From NCBI GenBank assembly GCA_019352875.1, contig JAAAFW010000006.1:1705462-1769461 (forward strand): 64,000 nucleotides of DNA. The letters run 5' to 3'. Shown piece after piece: positions 43,940 through 52,694 of this stretch; the stretch's first letter is position 1, and each line of letters starts with the position of its first letter. The notes below the pieces were generated by a model, which saw only the letters and a program-made list of their open reading frames with translations, was not told where the DNA came from and did no database searches. The position numbers and the translations under genes are program-made. Source of the DNA: Pedobacter cryoconitis. Lineage in GTDB: Bacteria > Bacteroidota > Bacteroidia > Sphingobacteriales > Sphingobacteriaceae.

Positions 43940-44770
43940 ATGCAGCAGACAAAATCTATTGGTGTTTTCGATTCGGGTTATGGTGGGCTTACTGTCTTCC
44001 GCTCCATAGCAGCAGAATTACCACAGTATAACTATATCTATCTGGGAGATAATGCCCGTTCTCCCTACGGTGATCATAGTTTTGAGACCGTTTATAACTA
44101 TACATTGGAATGCGTCGAATGGTTGTTTGCCCAGGGCTGTGAATTAATTATTCTGGCTTGCAATACAGCATCCGCTAAAGCACTTCGTTCGATTCAGCAA
44201 CGAATACTTCCCCTTAAATATCCTGGTAAAAGGGTACTCGGGGTTATTCGTCCTACCGCCGAACTGATCGGTGAATATACGCGTACAGGAACAATCGGAG
44301 TGATGGGGACCAGGGGGACCATAAAATCTGATTCCTATCCAATTGAGATCCACAACTTCTATCCAGAACTGGAGGTTCTTCAGCAAAGTTGTCCAATGTG
44401 GGTTCCACTAATAGAGAACAATGAACATCTTAGCCCGGGGGCAGATTACTTTGTGTCAAAATACATTCAGGCCCTGCTTGAACAGTCCGGTCAGATCGAC
44501 ACCATACTGCTTGCCTGCACACATTATCCATTGCTGATTCCAAAGATTGAAGCGCAGTTGTCTGAAGGAATACGGTTGGTTTCACAGGGAGATATTGTTG
44601 CCGGAAGTCTGAAAGATTACTTATTCCGTCATCCTGAAATGGAGCAACTGCTGGCCAGCGAAGGGGATAAACAATTTTTCACAACCGGAGATGCCGGTAT
44701 TTTTTGCAGAAACGGCTCTCTGTTCTTTGAGGCGCCTGTTGTTGCAAAACAAATCAGTTTGTTGTCATGA
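43940..44770 (+). CDS. murI: Glutamate racemase
   Basis: Converts L-glutamate to D-glutamate for peptidoglycan. The 276-residue protein has the two catalytic cysteines in LACNTASAKALRS (N-terminal half) and LLACTHYPLLIP (C-terminal half), plus VFDSGYGGLTVFRSI near the start and YLGDNARSPYGDHS. Cytoplasmic, cofactor-independent. A TTG at 43925 opens a longer frame but lies upstream of the promoter box, so the ATG at 43940 is taken. It follows the bamA-ompH cluster, linking wall and outer-membrane synthesis. Confidence 0.94.
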   Translation: MQQTKSIGVFDSGYGGLTVFRSIAAELPQYNYIYLGDNARSPYGDHSFETVYNYTLECVEWLFAQGCELIILACNTASAKALRSIQQRILPLKYPGKRVLGVIRPTAELIGEYTRTGTIGVMGTRGTIKSDSYPIEIHNFYPELEVLQQSCPMWVPLIENNEHLSPGADYFVSKYIQALLEQSGQIDTILLACTHYPLLIPKIEAQLSEGIRLVSQGDIVAGSLKDYLFRHPEMEQLLASEGDKQFFTTGDAGIFCRNGSLFFEAPVVAKQISLLS

Positions 44771-44806
44771 TTTATATTTCTTTCTAGGTTCTGACTATTA
44801 TAAAAG

Positions 44807-44814
44807 GTAAATTT
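44807..44814 (+). promoter_or_regulatory. -7 box TAAATTTG for the PurF-type gene
   Basis: A TAnnTTTG match ends 19 bases before the ATG at 44834. The upstream in-frame TTG at 44813 overlaps the box, so the ATG is preferred. Confidence 0.5.
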
Positions 44815-44833
44815 GCGGCTCAAACCACACACA

Positions 44834-46735
44834 ATGAGTGACCAGATAAAACACGAATGCGGAATTGCTTTTATCCGTCTTTTAAAACCTCTCTCATACT
44901 ACCAGGAAAAATACGGTACAGCACTTTACGGACTGAATAAACTCTATCTTTTGATGGAGAAACAGCACAATAGAGGGCAGGACGGAGCAGGGATTGCAAC
45001 CATTAAATTAGATGTTAAACCAGGCCACCGCTACATTAGCCGTTACAGGTCAATGGCGCAGAATGCAGTTGCCGATATCTTTGGTTATGTTCACAATAAA
45101 TTTGTAGACATCCAGAACGATACACCGGAGCTGATGCAGGATGCAGAATGGTTAAAACAAAATGTAAGCTTTATTGGTGAAGTACTCCTTGGACACCTGC
45201 GTTATGGTACACATGGGAAAAACAGTATTGAGAACTGTCATCCTTTCCTTCGCCAGAATAATTGGATGACCAGAAATCTTGTTATTGCGGGGAACTTCAA
45301 CATGACTAATGTTGATGAGTTGCTGGAGCAGTTGTATGAGCTTGGACAACATCCAAAAGAACAGGCTGACACTGTTACTGTATTAGAGAAAATCGGTCAT
45401 TTCCTTGATGATGAAAACCAGGAGCTTTTTGATACTTACAAAAAGGAAGGTTTGTCGAATGTGGAGATTACTCACAAAATATCTGAAAATCTAAATATTG
45501 CGCATATCCTGCGCCGCTCGGCTAAAACCTGGGACGGGGGTTATGCAATTTCCGGTATCGTTGGTAACGGCGATGCTTTTGTACTACGTGATCCTTCCGG
45601 CATCCGCCCGGCATATTTTTATCAGGATGACGAGATCGTAGTGGCCGCTTCTGAAAGACCAGCTATTCAAACGGCTTTTAACGTTGGCTTTAACGAAGTA
45701 CAGGAAATTCAGCCTGGTCATGCGCTGATTGTTAAAAAGAACGGAACGGTAACTCAGGAGATCTTCCGGGAGCCTCAGGAAAAAAGAGCCTGCTCTTTTG
45801 AAAGAATTTATTTCTCACGTGGCAGTGATGCTGCTATATACAGGGAAAGAAAACAATTGGGCCGTTTGCTGATTGATCAGATTCTTAAATCCGTGAATTC
45901 AGATCTGAAAAATACAGTATTCTCTTTTATACCTAATACTGCAGAAATTTCTTTTTACGGTTTGGTTGAAGGACTGCATAAGTATATCAAAAAGGTGCAA
46001 AAAGATACTTTAATCGGTCGGAAAGATACACTGTCGGATCAGGAACTGGATGAATTATTGTCTATGGCCCCGAGAGTAGAAAAACTTGCTATTAAAGATG
46101 TTAAGCTTCGTACTTTCATTACTGCAGATGCTGACCGGAAGGAAATGGTAGCACATGTTTATGATACTACCTATGGAGTTATTAAAAATGATGTGGATAC
46201 ACTGGTTGCTGTAGATGATTCCATTGTAAGAGGAACTACACTAAAACAAAGTATCATTAAAATCATAGACAGGCTGCACCCTAAGAAAATCATTATTGTT
46301 TCTTCCGCGCCGCAGATCCGCTATCCGGATTGTTATGGTATTGATATGTCTAAACTCGGACAGTTCGTCGCGTTTGAGGCTGCAATTCAGTTGTTAAAAG
46401 CACGTGGTATGGAAAATGTGATTGAAGAAGTTTATACCAAATGTAAAGCTTCGTTACTATTGCCTAAAGAAGAGATCATTAATCACGTGAAAGATATCTA
46501 CAGACCTTTTACGCAGGAGGAGATCTCTGCACAGATTACCAAGATCATTACACCAAAAGATACAATCGCAGAAGTCGAGGTTATTTATCAAACCTTAGAT
46601 AATCTGCATATTGCTTGCCCTGAACATACAGGTGATTGGTATTTTTCAGGAAACTATCCAACACCAGGTGGTAACAGAGTCGTAAACAAGGCTTTTGTAA
46701 ACTGGAGAGAAGGAAGCGATCAGAGAGCTTATTAA
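44834..46735 (+). CDS. Amidophosphoribosyltransferase, long PurF type
   Basis: Expected to make 5-phosphoribosylamine from PRPP and glutamine, the first step of purine synthesis. The 633-residue protein has an N-terminal class II glutaminase domain with the nucleophile in KHECGIAFIR (Cys at residue 9, so an eight-residue leader must be removed). EKQHNRGQDGAGIAT and HLRYGTHGKNSIENCHPF follow. Its phosphoribosyltransferase domain has the PRPP loop LVAVDDSIVRGTT and PQIRYPDCYGIDM. Classical PurF is about 470-510 residues. The extra length lies between the domains and at the C-terminus. A separate, ordinary PurF may exist elsewhere in the genome. A gene symbol is withheld because this long form may have a different role. 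Confidence 0.85.
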   Translation: MSDQIKHECGIAFIRLLKPLSYYQEKYGTALYGLNKLYLLMEKQHNRGQDGAGIATIKLDVKPGHRYISRYRSMAQNAVADIFGYVHNKFVDIQNDTPELMQDAEWLKQNVSFIGEVLLGHLRYGTHGKNSIENCHPFLRQNNWMTRNLVIAGNFNMTNVDELLEQLYELGQHPKEQADTVTVLEKIGHFLDDENQELFDTYKKEGLSNVEITHKISENLNIAHILRRSAKTWDGGYAISGIVGNGDAFVLRDPSGIRPAYFYQDDEIVVAASERPAIQTAFNVGFNEVQEIQPGHALIVKKNGTVTQEIFREPQEKRACSFERIYFSRGSDAAIYRERKQLGRLLIDQILKSVNSDLKNTVFSFIPNTAEISFYGLVEGLHKYIKKVQKDTLIGRKDTLSDQELDELLSMAPRVEKLAIKDVKLRTFITADADRKEMVAHVYDTTYGVIKNDVDTLVAVDDSIVRGTTLKQSIIKIIDRLHPKKIIIVSSAPQIRYPDCYGIDMSKLGQFVAFEAAIQLLKARGMENVIEEVYTKCKASLLLPKEEIINHVKDIYRPFTQEEISAQITKIITPKDTIAEVEVIYQTLDNLHIACPEHTGDWYFSGNYPTPGGNRVVNKAFVNWREGSDQRAY

Positions 46736-46754
46736 GTAAAATTTACTTTATCAT

Positions 46755-46800
46755 TTATAACAGAAAAAGGGTAGCGATAGCTACCCTTTTTCTGTTATAA
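46755..46800. terminator. Bidirectional terminator with 21-bp perfect stem
   Basis: The arms 46755-46775 and 46780-46800 are exact reverse complements around a 4-nt loop and contain A5 and T5 runs. It lies between the PurF-type gene and the convergent LysE-family gene. Confidence 0.85.
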
Positions 46801-46834
46801 ATATTGCTGATCCGCTATTATCAGGTTTGAGATA

Positions 46835-47461
46835 CTAATGGAAATTCTGTGTGAAAACTTCAATAAAAAGCCTAATCGCAAAAATAATAATTACTGCCCC
46901 GGCGACTCTGTTTAACAGAATAAGATTCTTTGCCTGAATCTTTTCGCGCAGCTTTGCAGCATAGAATGTTTTCATACAGTCAACAGAAAGCTGAGTAGAC
47001 ATGGCGACTATAAAGAAAAGAATCTTCTCATCCATAGTATAGTGCAGCTGTGCAGAGATTATGCCACCAACCATAATCCAGAACATGAGAGTTGTCGGGG
47101 AAAGCAAACACATTAAAAATCCTTTTATGACATATCCTCTTTTTCTAACTTTTTCAATTTTCTTAGTTTCATAATGCATTTTTACTTTATTTACCAGATA
47201 GAATATACCTACTCCTAATAAAAACAGGCCTCCGATGAGGCCTATATAGGTATTGTATTTAGGGTTGTAGTTCACGAACTGGGAACTGAATATAGTCAGG
47301 CTAATCAAAATAATGTCACCCAGAATTACGCCTACAGCCAGGGAAAAACCAGCCTTGAATCCCTTTTCTATACTGGTTTTTATCATCGAGAAAAAAACAG
47401 GGCCAGTCAGGAATGAAAATAAAATACCTGCACCGATCCCGTGTAATATTGCTTCAATCAT
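46835..47461 (-). CDS. LysE/RhtB-family exporter
   Basis: A 208-residue inner-membrane protein with six hydrophobic segments and the LysE-family opening GAGILFSFLTGPVFFSMIKTSIEKGFKAG, then AVGVILGDIILISLTIF. A cytoplasmic basic loop lies around residues 95-105 and PTTLMFWIMVGGII follows. The family exports amino acids or related small molecules; the substrate here is unknown. ATG at 47459-47461. It is divergent from the dCMP deaminase gene and convergent with the PurF-type gene, so it is monocistronic. Confidence 0.85.
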   Translation of the reverse strand: MIEAILHGIGAGILFSFLTGPVFFSMIKTSIEKGFKAGFSLAVGVILGDIILISLTIFSSQFVNYNPKYNTYIGLIGGLFLLGVGIFYLVNKVKMHYETKKIEKVRKRGYVIKGFLMCLLSPTTLMFWIMVGGIISAQLHYTMDEKILFFIVAMSTQLSVDCMKTFYAAKLREKIQAKNLILLNRVAGAVIIIFAIRLFIEVFTQNFH

Positions 47462-47638
47462 TCAAACAGTTTGTATAAAGCTGCTAATATCCGATTTTAA
47501 TAGGGAAACCTCCATATTTTTTTTCGCTTCATTTATTGTGTGGGATTGTCGCTGGAGCGCAATTTTTATTTAAGTTTATACCCTGTTATTGTTTTTCCAG
47601 GCTCGTAAAGGGGCATATATTAGGAATTGAAAATTGTT

Positions 47639-48130
47639 ATGATAAATGAACAACTAAACACCGGACAGCCGGAATCCCCGAATACCAGACCGGGATTTGA
47701 TGATATTTACATGGACCTGGCTGTTAAGCTGGCTGGAAGATCTCACTGCGTACGGGCACAAGTTGGTGCGGTGCTAACTAAAGAAACACGCATTATCTCT
47801 ATCGGCTACAACGGGCCTCCCTCCGGTACCCACAATTGCGATGAGGAATGGCCGGAGCAGGGATGCGACAGAGATTCCAGAGGAAGTTGTTCATTGGCAT
47901 TACATGCGGAGGAAAATGCAATACTATATGCTTCCAGAAACGGGGCGAGGATAGAAGGTGCAACACTTTATACCACATTGTCACCTTGTATCGCATGTGC
48001 AAGGCTGATTCTTTCTTCCGGGATTAAGGTTGTGTACTTTAAAGATTCTTATGCAGCGTATAAAGGGTTGCCGAGTGATGAGGGTGTTGATTTCTTAAAA
48101 AGATTCGGTGTTGAAGTGAATAAATACTAA
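47639..48130 (+). CDS. dCMP deaminase (ComEB-like)
   Basis: Zinc deaminase converting dCMP to dUMP for thymidylate synthesis. The 163-residue protein has the zinc and proton-transfer motif [11 protein letters not shown] and the second zinc site [43 protein letters not shown] matches the dCMP/ComEB group. The longer frame from a TTG at 47627 adds only four residues; ATG at 47639 is preferred. Its stop codon forms part of the promoter box of guaA, which starts eight bases after the stop. Confidence 0.88.
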   Translation: MINEQLNTGQPESPNTRPGFDDIYMDLAVKLAGRSHCVRAQVGAVLTKETRIISIGYNGPPSGTHNCDEEWPEQGCDRDSRGSCSLALHAEENAILYASRNGARIEGATLYTTLSPCIACARLILSSGIKVVYFKDSYAAYKGLPSDEGVDFLKRFGVEVNKY

Positions 48131-48135
48131 CTTTG
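48128..48135 (+). promoter_or_regulatory. -7 box TAACTTTG immediately before guaA
   Basis: The first three bases are the stop codon of the deaminase gene and the box ends three bases before the guaA ATG at 48139. A TTG at 48111-48113 is only 14 nt upstream, so the -33 part is weak. It could give a leaderless guaA transcript. Confidence 0.4.
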
Positions 48136-48138
48136 GCC

Positions 48139-49668
48139 ATGCTAGAAAAAATCATCATTATCGATTTTGGATCTCAATATACACAGTTGATAGCCCGTAG
48201 GGTTCGGGAATTAAATGTGTATTGCGAAATACATCCATTTAATAATATTCCTGAAATCTCTTCAGACGTTAAAGGTATCATCTTTTCAGGAAGCCCGTAC
48301 TCTGTGCGCCAGGAAGATGCACCTCAAATAGACTTAGCTAAATTCCATCAGAAATATCCTGTACTGGCAGTTTGTTATGGTGCACAATATATTGCGCAAC
48401 ATTCCGGCGGCGATGTGCAGCCTTCATCTACCAGAGAATATGGCCGTGCAAACCTGAACTTTGTTGTTTCTGAAAACAAGTTGTTTAAAAATATCAATAC
48501 AAATTCACAGGTATGGATGTCACATGGTGATACCATTACTGTTGTTCCTGATAACTTTGAAATTATAGCAAGTACCGATAATGTACGCGTTGCTGCTTAT
48601 CATGTGAAAGATTCTGATACTTATGCGATCCAGTTTCACCCGGAAGTAACACATAGTACAGATGGAAAACAATTACTGGAGAACTTTCTCGTTGATATTT
48701 GCGGCTTAAGCCAGAGCTGGACATCAGATGCTTTCGTAGACAGCACAATTGCTGAACTGAAAGAAAAGTTAGGTAATGATAAAGTTGTACTTGGTCTTTC
48801 AGGCGGTGTAGATTCCAGCGTTGCAGCAATCCTGCTTCACAAAGCAATCGGAACTAATTTGCATTGTATCTTTGTAGATAACGGATTATTGCGCAAGGAT
48901 GAATATGAAGCTGTTCTGGAACAGTATAAACACCTTGGTCTGAATATCAAAGGTGTGGACGCTAAAGAACGTTTCTTAAGTCAGCTGGCTGGCCTTAAAG
49001 ATCCTGAATTGAAGCGTAAAGCTATTGGACGTGTTTTCATTGAAGTTTTTGATGATGCTGCTCATGAAGTACAGGATGTAAAATGGCTTGCACAGGGTAC
49101 TATATATCCGGATGTGATTGAATCTATTTCGGTAAACGGTCCATCTGCGACAATTAAATCTCACCATAATGTGGGAGGTTTACCAGACTTTATGAAGTTA
49201 AAGGTAGTCGAGCCTTTGAACACATTGTTTAAAGATGAAGTAAGACGTGTGGGTAAAACACTGGGACTGGACAGCTTTATTTTAGGCCGCCACCCTTTCC
49301 CGGGACCAGGACTTGCTATCCGTATATTAGGTGATGTTACTGCAGAAAAAGTAGCCATCCTGCAGGAAGCAGATGCTATTTATATAAACAATCTAAGAGA
49401 AGCAGGGTTATATGATCAGGTTTGGCAGGCTGGAGCAATTTTCCTTCCGGTTCAGTCGGTAGGAGTAATGGGAGATGAGCGTACTTATGAAAACGTTATT
49501 TGTCTTCGTGCTGTGGAATCTGTAGATGGAATGACTGCCGATTGGTGCCATTTACCTTATCCTGTACTTGCCAAAATTTCCAATGAAATTATAAATAAAG
49601 TAAAAGGTATAAACAGGGTAGTGTATGATATTAGTTCAAAACCACCTGCGACTATTGAGTGGGAATAA
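48139..49668 (+). CDS. guaA: GMP synthase (glutamine-hydrolysing)
   Basis: Converts XMP to GMP with ATP and glutamine. The 509-residue protein has an N-terminal class I glutaminase ([36 protein letters not shown] with the nucleophilic Cys, QFHPEVTHS with the His and Glu). An ATP-pyrophosphatase domain follows ([19 protein letters not shown]), and the dimerisation domain ends [11 protein letters not shown]. The first of the catalytic cysteine's flanking residues is slightly different from the common CYGMQ, reading CYGAQ, which is tolerated. Start ATG 48139; the in-frame TTG at 48133 overlaps the promoter box. It overlaps the next gene by 44 bp. Confidence 0.95.
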   Translation: MLEKIIIIDFGSQYTQLIARRVRELNVYCEIHPFNNIPEISSDVKGIIFSGSPYSVRQEDAPQIDLAKFHQKYPVLAVCYGAQYIAQHSGGDVQPSSTREYGRANLNFVVSENKLFKNINTNSQVWMSHGDTITVVPDNFEIIASTDNVRVAAYHVKDSDTYAIQFHPEVTHSTDGKQLLENFLVDICGLSQSWTSDAFVDSTIAELKEKLGNDKVVLGLSGGVDSSVAAILLHKAIGTNLHCIFVDNGLLRKDEYEAVLEQYKHLGLNIKGVDAKERFLSQLAGLKDPELKRKAIGRVFIEVFDDAAHEVQDVKWLAQGTIYPDVIESISVNGPSATIKSHHNVGGLPDFMKLKVVEPLNTLFKDEVRRVGKTLGLDSFILGRHPFPGPGLAIRILGDVTAEKVAILQEADAIYINNLREAGLYDQVWQAGAIFLPVQSVGVMGDERTYENVICLRAVESVDGMTADWCHLPYPVLAKISNEIINKVKGINRVVYDISSKPPATIEWE

Positions 49669-50854
49669 ACTTTGGTGTTTTATATTTGCCTGTTTTTGTC
49701 TGTCGGCTTGTTCGCCGCGGATAAGAACAGGTAAATCACCTAAGAAACCTGCCAAGGAAACTACGCAGGATAAAAAAGAAGAAAAGAAATTTACCGAAGC
49801 TGGTATCACACTGATGATGCCTTTAAAACTGAATACAGTTAAGGCAACAACCGGTACAAAAGCTGACCTGGAACAGTCTGCGATGTCTCTTGATTTTTAT
49901 CAGGGATTTAAGATGGGAATTGATTCTGCCGCTGCGAAGGGGATGAATTTTAAATTAACTGTTTTAGATACACGTGATGATGATAAACATCTGGGGTATC
50001 TTATCGGATCAGACCAGCTGAAAGGAAGTAACCTCATCGTAGGACCTGTTTTTCCCGATGGTCTTAAGTATATGTCTGCATATTCTATTCAGAATGATCT
50101 GCCAATGGTTTCGCCGCTGGCTGCCTCTCAACCGGCTGAATTTAATAATCCTAATCTGATATCACTGGTTAATAACATAGATCTGCATGCCGAAAAGATA
50201 GGACAGTTTATTAGTAAAAACTATGAGCCCTCCAGAACTGAGGTGGTGCTGATCAGTACTAAAAAACCAGCAGATGAGTTACTGGCAGTGCCATTTAGAA
50301 GCTATTTCACTGAAGGCCGTGGTAATTTGTTTCATTTTAGTGAATACAGCTCGGTGTTTAGTATGGAGTCTCAAATGGTTGCAGGTAAGAAATATCTTGT
50401 ACTGGTAACTTCTGCCGACCGTGCGTTTGTTGTAGCAACGATTGATAAACTTGCTAAGATGAAATTAAACGGAAGCCAGCTTGAGCTTTTTGGACATCCG
50501 AACTGGAGTAAACAGAACTACAATACTGAGAAGCTGCAATCTTTAAAAACAAGAATTACGACTTCTTACTATGTAGATTATAAAAACCAGGATGTGATCC
50601 GGTTTGTCCGTAATTACAGAAGGCTGAATCAACTTGAACCAGGTGAGTTTGCTTTTAAAGGATTTGATACCGGATACTATTTTGGGATGCTTTTTGCTGC
50701 ACACGGATCTTCTTATCTGAAATATTTGACCAAAACAAATTATAAAGGGTTACAAAATTCATTTCATTTTATTAAAGATGAAAAACTGGGTTATATCAAT
50801 ACCAGTCTATTCCTGCTGGAATTCAAAAATTACGCTTTAACTCCTGTTGAATGA
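49625..50854 (+). CDS. Lipoprotein with periplasmic-binding-protein-like domain
   Basis: A 409-residue protein with a lipobox (FCLSACSP at about residue 25), a Lys/Thr-rich linker to about residue 55, then a type 1 periplasmic-binding-protein fold. Features are [68 protein letters not shown] and [18 protein letters not shown]. This pattern resembles Peripla_BP_6 proteins and the LpoA-like regulators of peptidoglycan synthases. No transporter genes are nearby. The ATG at 49625 lies inside guaA (44-bp overlap); a TTG at 49655 would shorten the N-terminus and still leave a good signal sequence. Co-translation with guaA and the RsmB-like gene (4-bp overlap) is likely. Function unknown. Confidence 0.75.
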   Translation: MILVQNHLRLLSGNKLWCFIFACFCLSACSPRIRTGKSPKKPAKETTQDKKEEKKFTEAGITLMMPLKLNTVKATTGTKADLEQSAMSLDFYQGFKMGIDSAAAKGMNFKLTVLDTRDDDKHLGYLIGSDQLKGSNLIVGPVFPDGLKYMSAYSIQNDLPMVSPLAASQPAEFNNPNLISLVNNIDLHAEKIGQFISKNYEPSRTEVVLISTKKPADELLAVPFRSYFTEGRGNLFHFSEYSSVFSMESQMVAGKKYLVLVTSADRAFVVATIDKLAKMKLNGSQLELFGHPNWSKQNYNTEKLQSLKTRITTSYYVDYKNQDVIRFVRNYRRLNQLEPGEFAFKGFDTGYYFGMLFAAHGSSYLKYLTKTNYKGLQNSFHFIKDEKLGYINTSLFLLEFKNYALTPVE

Positions 50855-52014
50855 AATTAATGTATCAGATCCGTTCTTTTGAACAGGTTTTAGCTTCCTA
50901 TGAAGGGAAAATACCTTTGCACAGGCATTTAGTTACTTACTATAAGCAACATAAACAGATGGGTTCTGCAGATCGCAGATGGACATCAAGATATTTGTAC
51001 AGTTTTTATCGTTTGGGGAATGCAATACCTCAGCAGGATACCATTACCAGGTTGGCAGTCGCAGATTTTCTTTGCAGCCAGACCGGGAGTTTGGTGATTA
51101 CAGAACACTTGCCGCAGTTGGCAGAGCATCTGCTTTTACCCGTTCAGGCTAAAATCAAACTGGTGGAGGACGCCTACCCTGATTTTAAACTGGAAGATGT
51201 CTTCGCATTTCGCGAAGACCTTTCTGCTGAGATTAATAAGCAGGCATTCCTGGAATCCTTTTTTGTGCAGCCCGACCTTTTCATCCGTATTCAGGAGAAA
51301 GATCATCTGAAGATCACGGTTGAGCTGACTGATGCCGGGATTCCGGTAAGAAAAGTAAGTAATGAAACACTGGCGCTGCCTAACGGAACCAAATTAGAGA
51401 ATATAGTGTCTCAAAACCTGATTTATCAGGTCCAGGATTTGTCTTCACAGGCCACAGGCGAGCTGTTCTTGCCTCAGCCTTATGATTATTGGTGGGACTG
51501 CTGTGCTGCTTCAGGAGGAAAGTCCTTATTGCTATCAGCATTGGAACCTAAGGTACAGCTAATGGTTAGTGATCTCAGAGAAACAAGTCTTAGGAACCTG
51601 GACGAACGCTTTCTGGCAGCAGGGATTAAAAAGTACCAGAAGAAAACGCTGGATCTGCTGCAGAATAATGATCAGGTTTTACATGATTATGAATTCGACG
51701 GTATTTTACTTGATGCACCTTGTACGGGGTCAGGGACCTGGGGCCGTACCCCCGAAATGCTGGTGCAATTTGATGAGACTAAAGTGGCATACTTCTCTGC
51801 CCTGCAGCAGAGTATTGCAGCAAACGTTGTAAAATACCTTAAGAAGGGAAAACCATTGATCTATATGACCTGTTCTGTGTTCAGAAAAGAGAATGAGGAT
51901 GTTGTTGCTGCCCTTTTGAAGGAATTGCCGCTTGAACTAGCAGAGATGCGTGTAATTACAGGATATCAGCATAAAGCAGACAGTATGTTTGTTGCCCGTC
52001 TTCTTAAAAAATAA
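50851..52014 (+). CDS. RsmB/NOL1/NOP2-family RNA (cytosine-5-)methyltransferase
   Basis: SAM-dependent m5C methyltransferase, 387 residues. The SAM pocket is WDCCAASGGKSLLLSAL, the first catalytic motif DAPCTGSGTWGRTPEML, and the second MTCSVFRKENEDVVAALL with the nucleophilic Cys. An N-terminal domain of about 130 residues precedes these and is too short for the full NusB-like domain of E. coli RsmB (429 residues). Target could be 16S rRNA or another RNA. Start ATG overlaps the previous stop (ATGA). Confidence 0.85.
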   Translation: MKLMYQIRSFEQVLASYEGKIPLHRHLVTYYKQHKQMGSADRRWTSRYLYSFYRLGNAIPQQDTITRLAVADFLCSQTGSLVITEHLPQLAEHLLLPVQAKIKLVEDAYPDFKLEDVFAFREDLSAEINKQAFLESFFVQPDLFIRIQEKDHLKITVELTDAGIPVRKVSNETLALPNGTKLENIVSQNLIYQVQDLSSQATGELFLPQPYDYWWDCCAASGGKSLLLSALEPKVQLMVSDLRETSLRNLDERFLAAGIKKYQKKTLDLLQNNDQVLHDYEFDGILLDAPCTGSGTWGRTPEMLVQFDETKVAYFSALQQSIAANVVKYLKKGKPLIYMTCSVFRKENEDVVAALLKELPLELAEMRVITGYQHKADSMFVARLLKK

Positions 52015-52034
52015 AGACACATACCGGATTGTGT

Positions 52035-52601
52035 TTACAGTCCGGTATTGTTTCTGAACAGCTTAATGGCAATTGCAAGCAGGATCACTCCAAATGCTTT
52101 TCGCATGACGTTCAAACCGGATTTCCCAAATAGTTTCTCCAGTCTTTCTGTGTTCTTCAACACAAAATAAACAAATAACATATTGATCAGTATCCCGACA
52201 ACTATATTTTGTGTGTCGTATTCTGTTTTAAGTGAAAGCAATGTAGTCATGCTGCCTGCTCCGGCGATAAGCGGAAAAGCGAGCGGCACGATTGATATCG
52301 TTTCGGGTGCTTCTTCCTTAAATATTGTCAATCCTAATACCATCTCCATTGCAATAAAGAAAATCACTAAAGAGCCTGCAATAGCGAATGACGCCACATC
52401 CAGTCCAATCACCTTGAGCATGGATTCACCTACAAAAAGAAACATAATCATCAGCGTTGCAGCAACCAGCGTCGCTTTTTCTGATTCAATATGCCCTGCT
52501 TTTTTGCGTAGCTGTATCACTACCGGGATGGAACCCAGAATGTCAATAATGGCGAACAGGACCATTGAGGTAGACAGGATTTGACTGAACTTGAATTCCA
52601 T
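52035..52601 (-). CDS. MarC-family integral membrane protein
   Basis: A 188-residue protein with six hydrophobic segments, matching the UPF0056/MarC family: FAIIDILGSIPVVIQLRKKAG near the start, VASFAIAGSLVIFFIAMEMVLG in the middle, and VPLAFPLIAGAGSMTTLLSL, the most conserved block. The function of MarC proteins is unresolved; E. coli MarC is not needed for multiple antibiotic resistance despite the name. It is a single gene, convergent with the RsmB-like gene and with a terminator upstream shared with nothing visible. Confidence 0.85.
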   Translation of the reverse strand: MEFKFSQILSTSMVLFAIIDILGSIPVVIQLRKKAGHIESEKATLVAATLMIMFLFVGESMLKVIGLDVASFAIAGSLVIFFIAMEMVLGLTIFKEEAPETISIVPLAFPLIAGAGSMTTLLSLKTEYDTQNIVVGILINMLFVYFVLKNTERLEKLFGKSGLNVMRKAFGVILLAIAIKLFRNNTGL

Positions 52602-52636
52602 GAGAACATTTTTTGTGTAAATGTAGAAATTCTTAA

Positions 52637-52670
52637 AATTAAAAAGCCACTGTAAAGTGGCTTTTTAATT
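52637..52670. terminator. Terminator of the APC permease gene at 52.7 kb
   Basis: A 15-bp stem (52637-52651 with 52656-52670) has a 4-nt loop and A5/T5 runs. It lies 24 bases downstream of the permease stop codon on the minus strand, between that gene and marC. Confidence 0.8.
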
Positions 52671-52694
52671 TATTCAAAAAAATCGGTTAACTTA

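Noticed and set aside
52183..52584. 133-residue plus-strand ORF opposite marC
   Set aside because: Antisense shadow of a conserved membrane protein gene, Ser/Ile/Ala-rich, no family resemblance.
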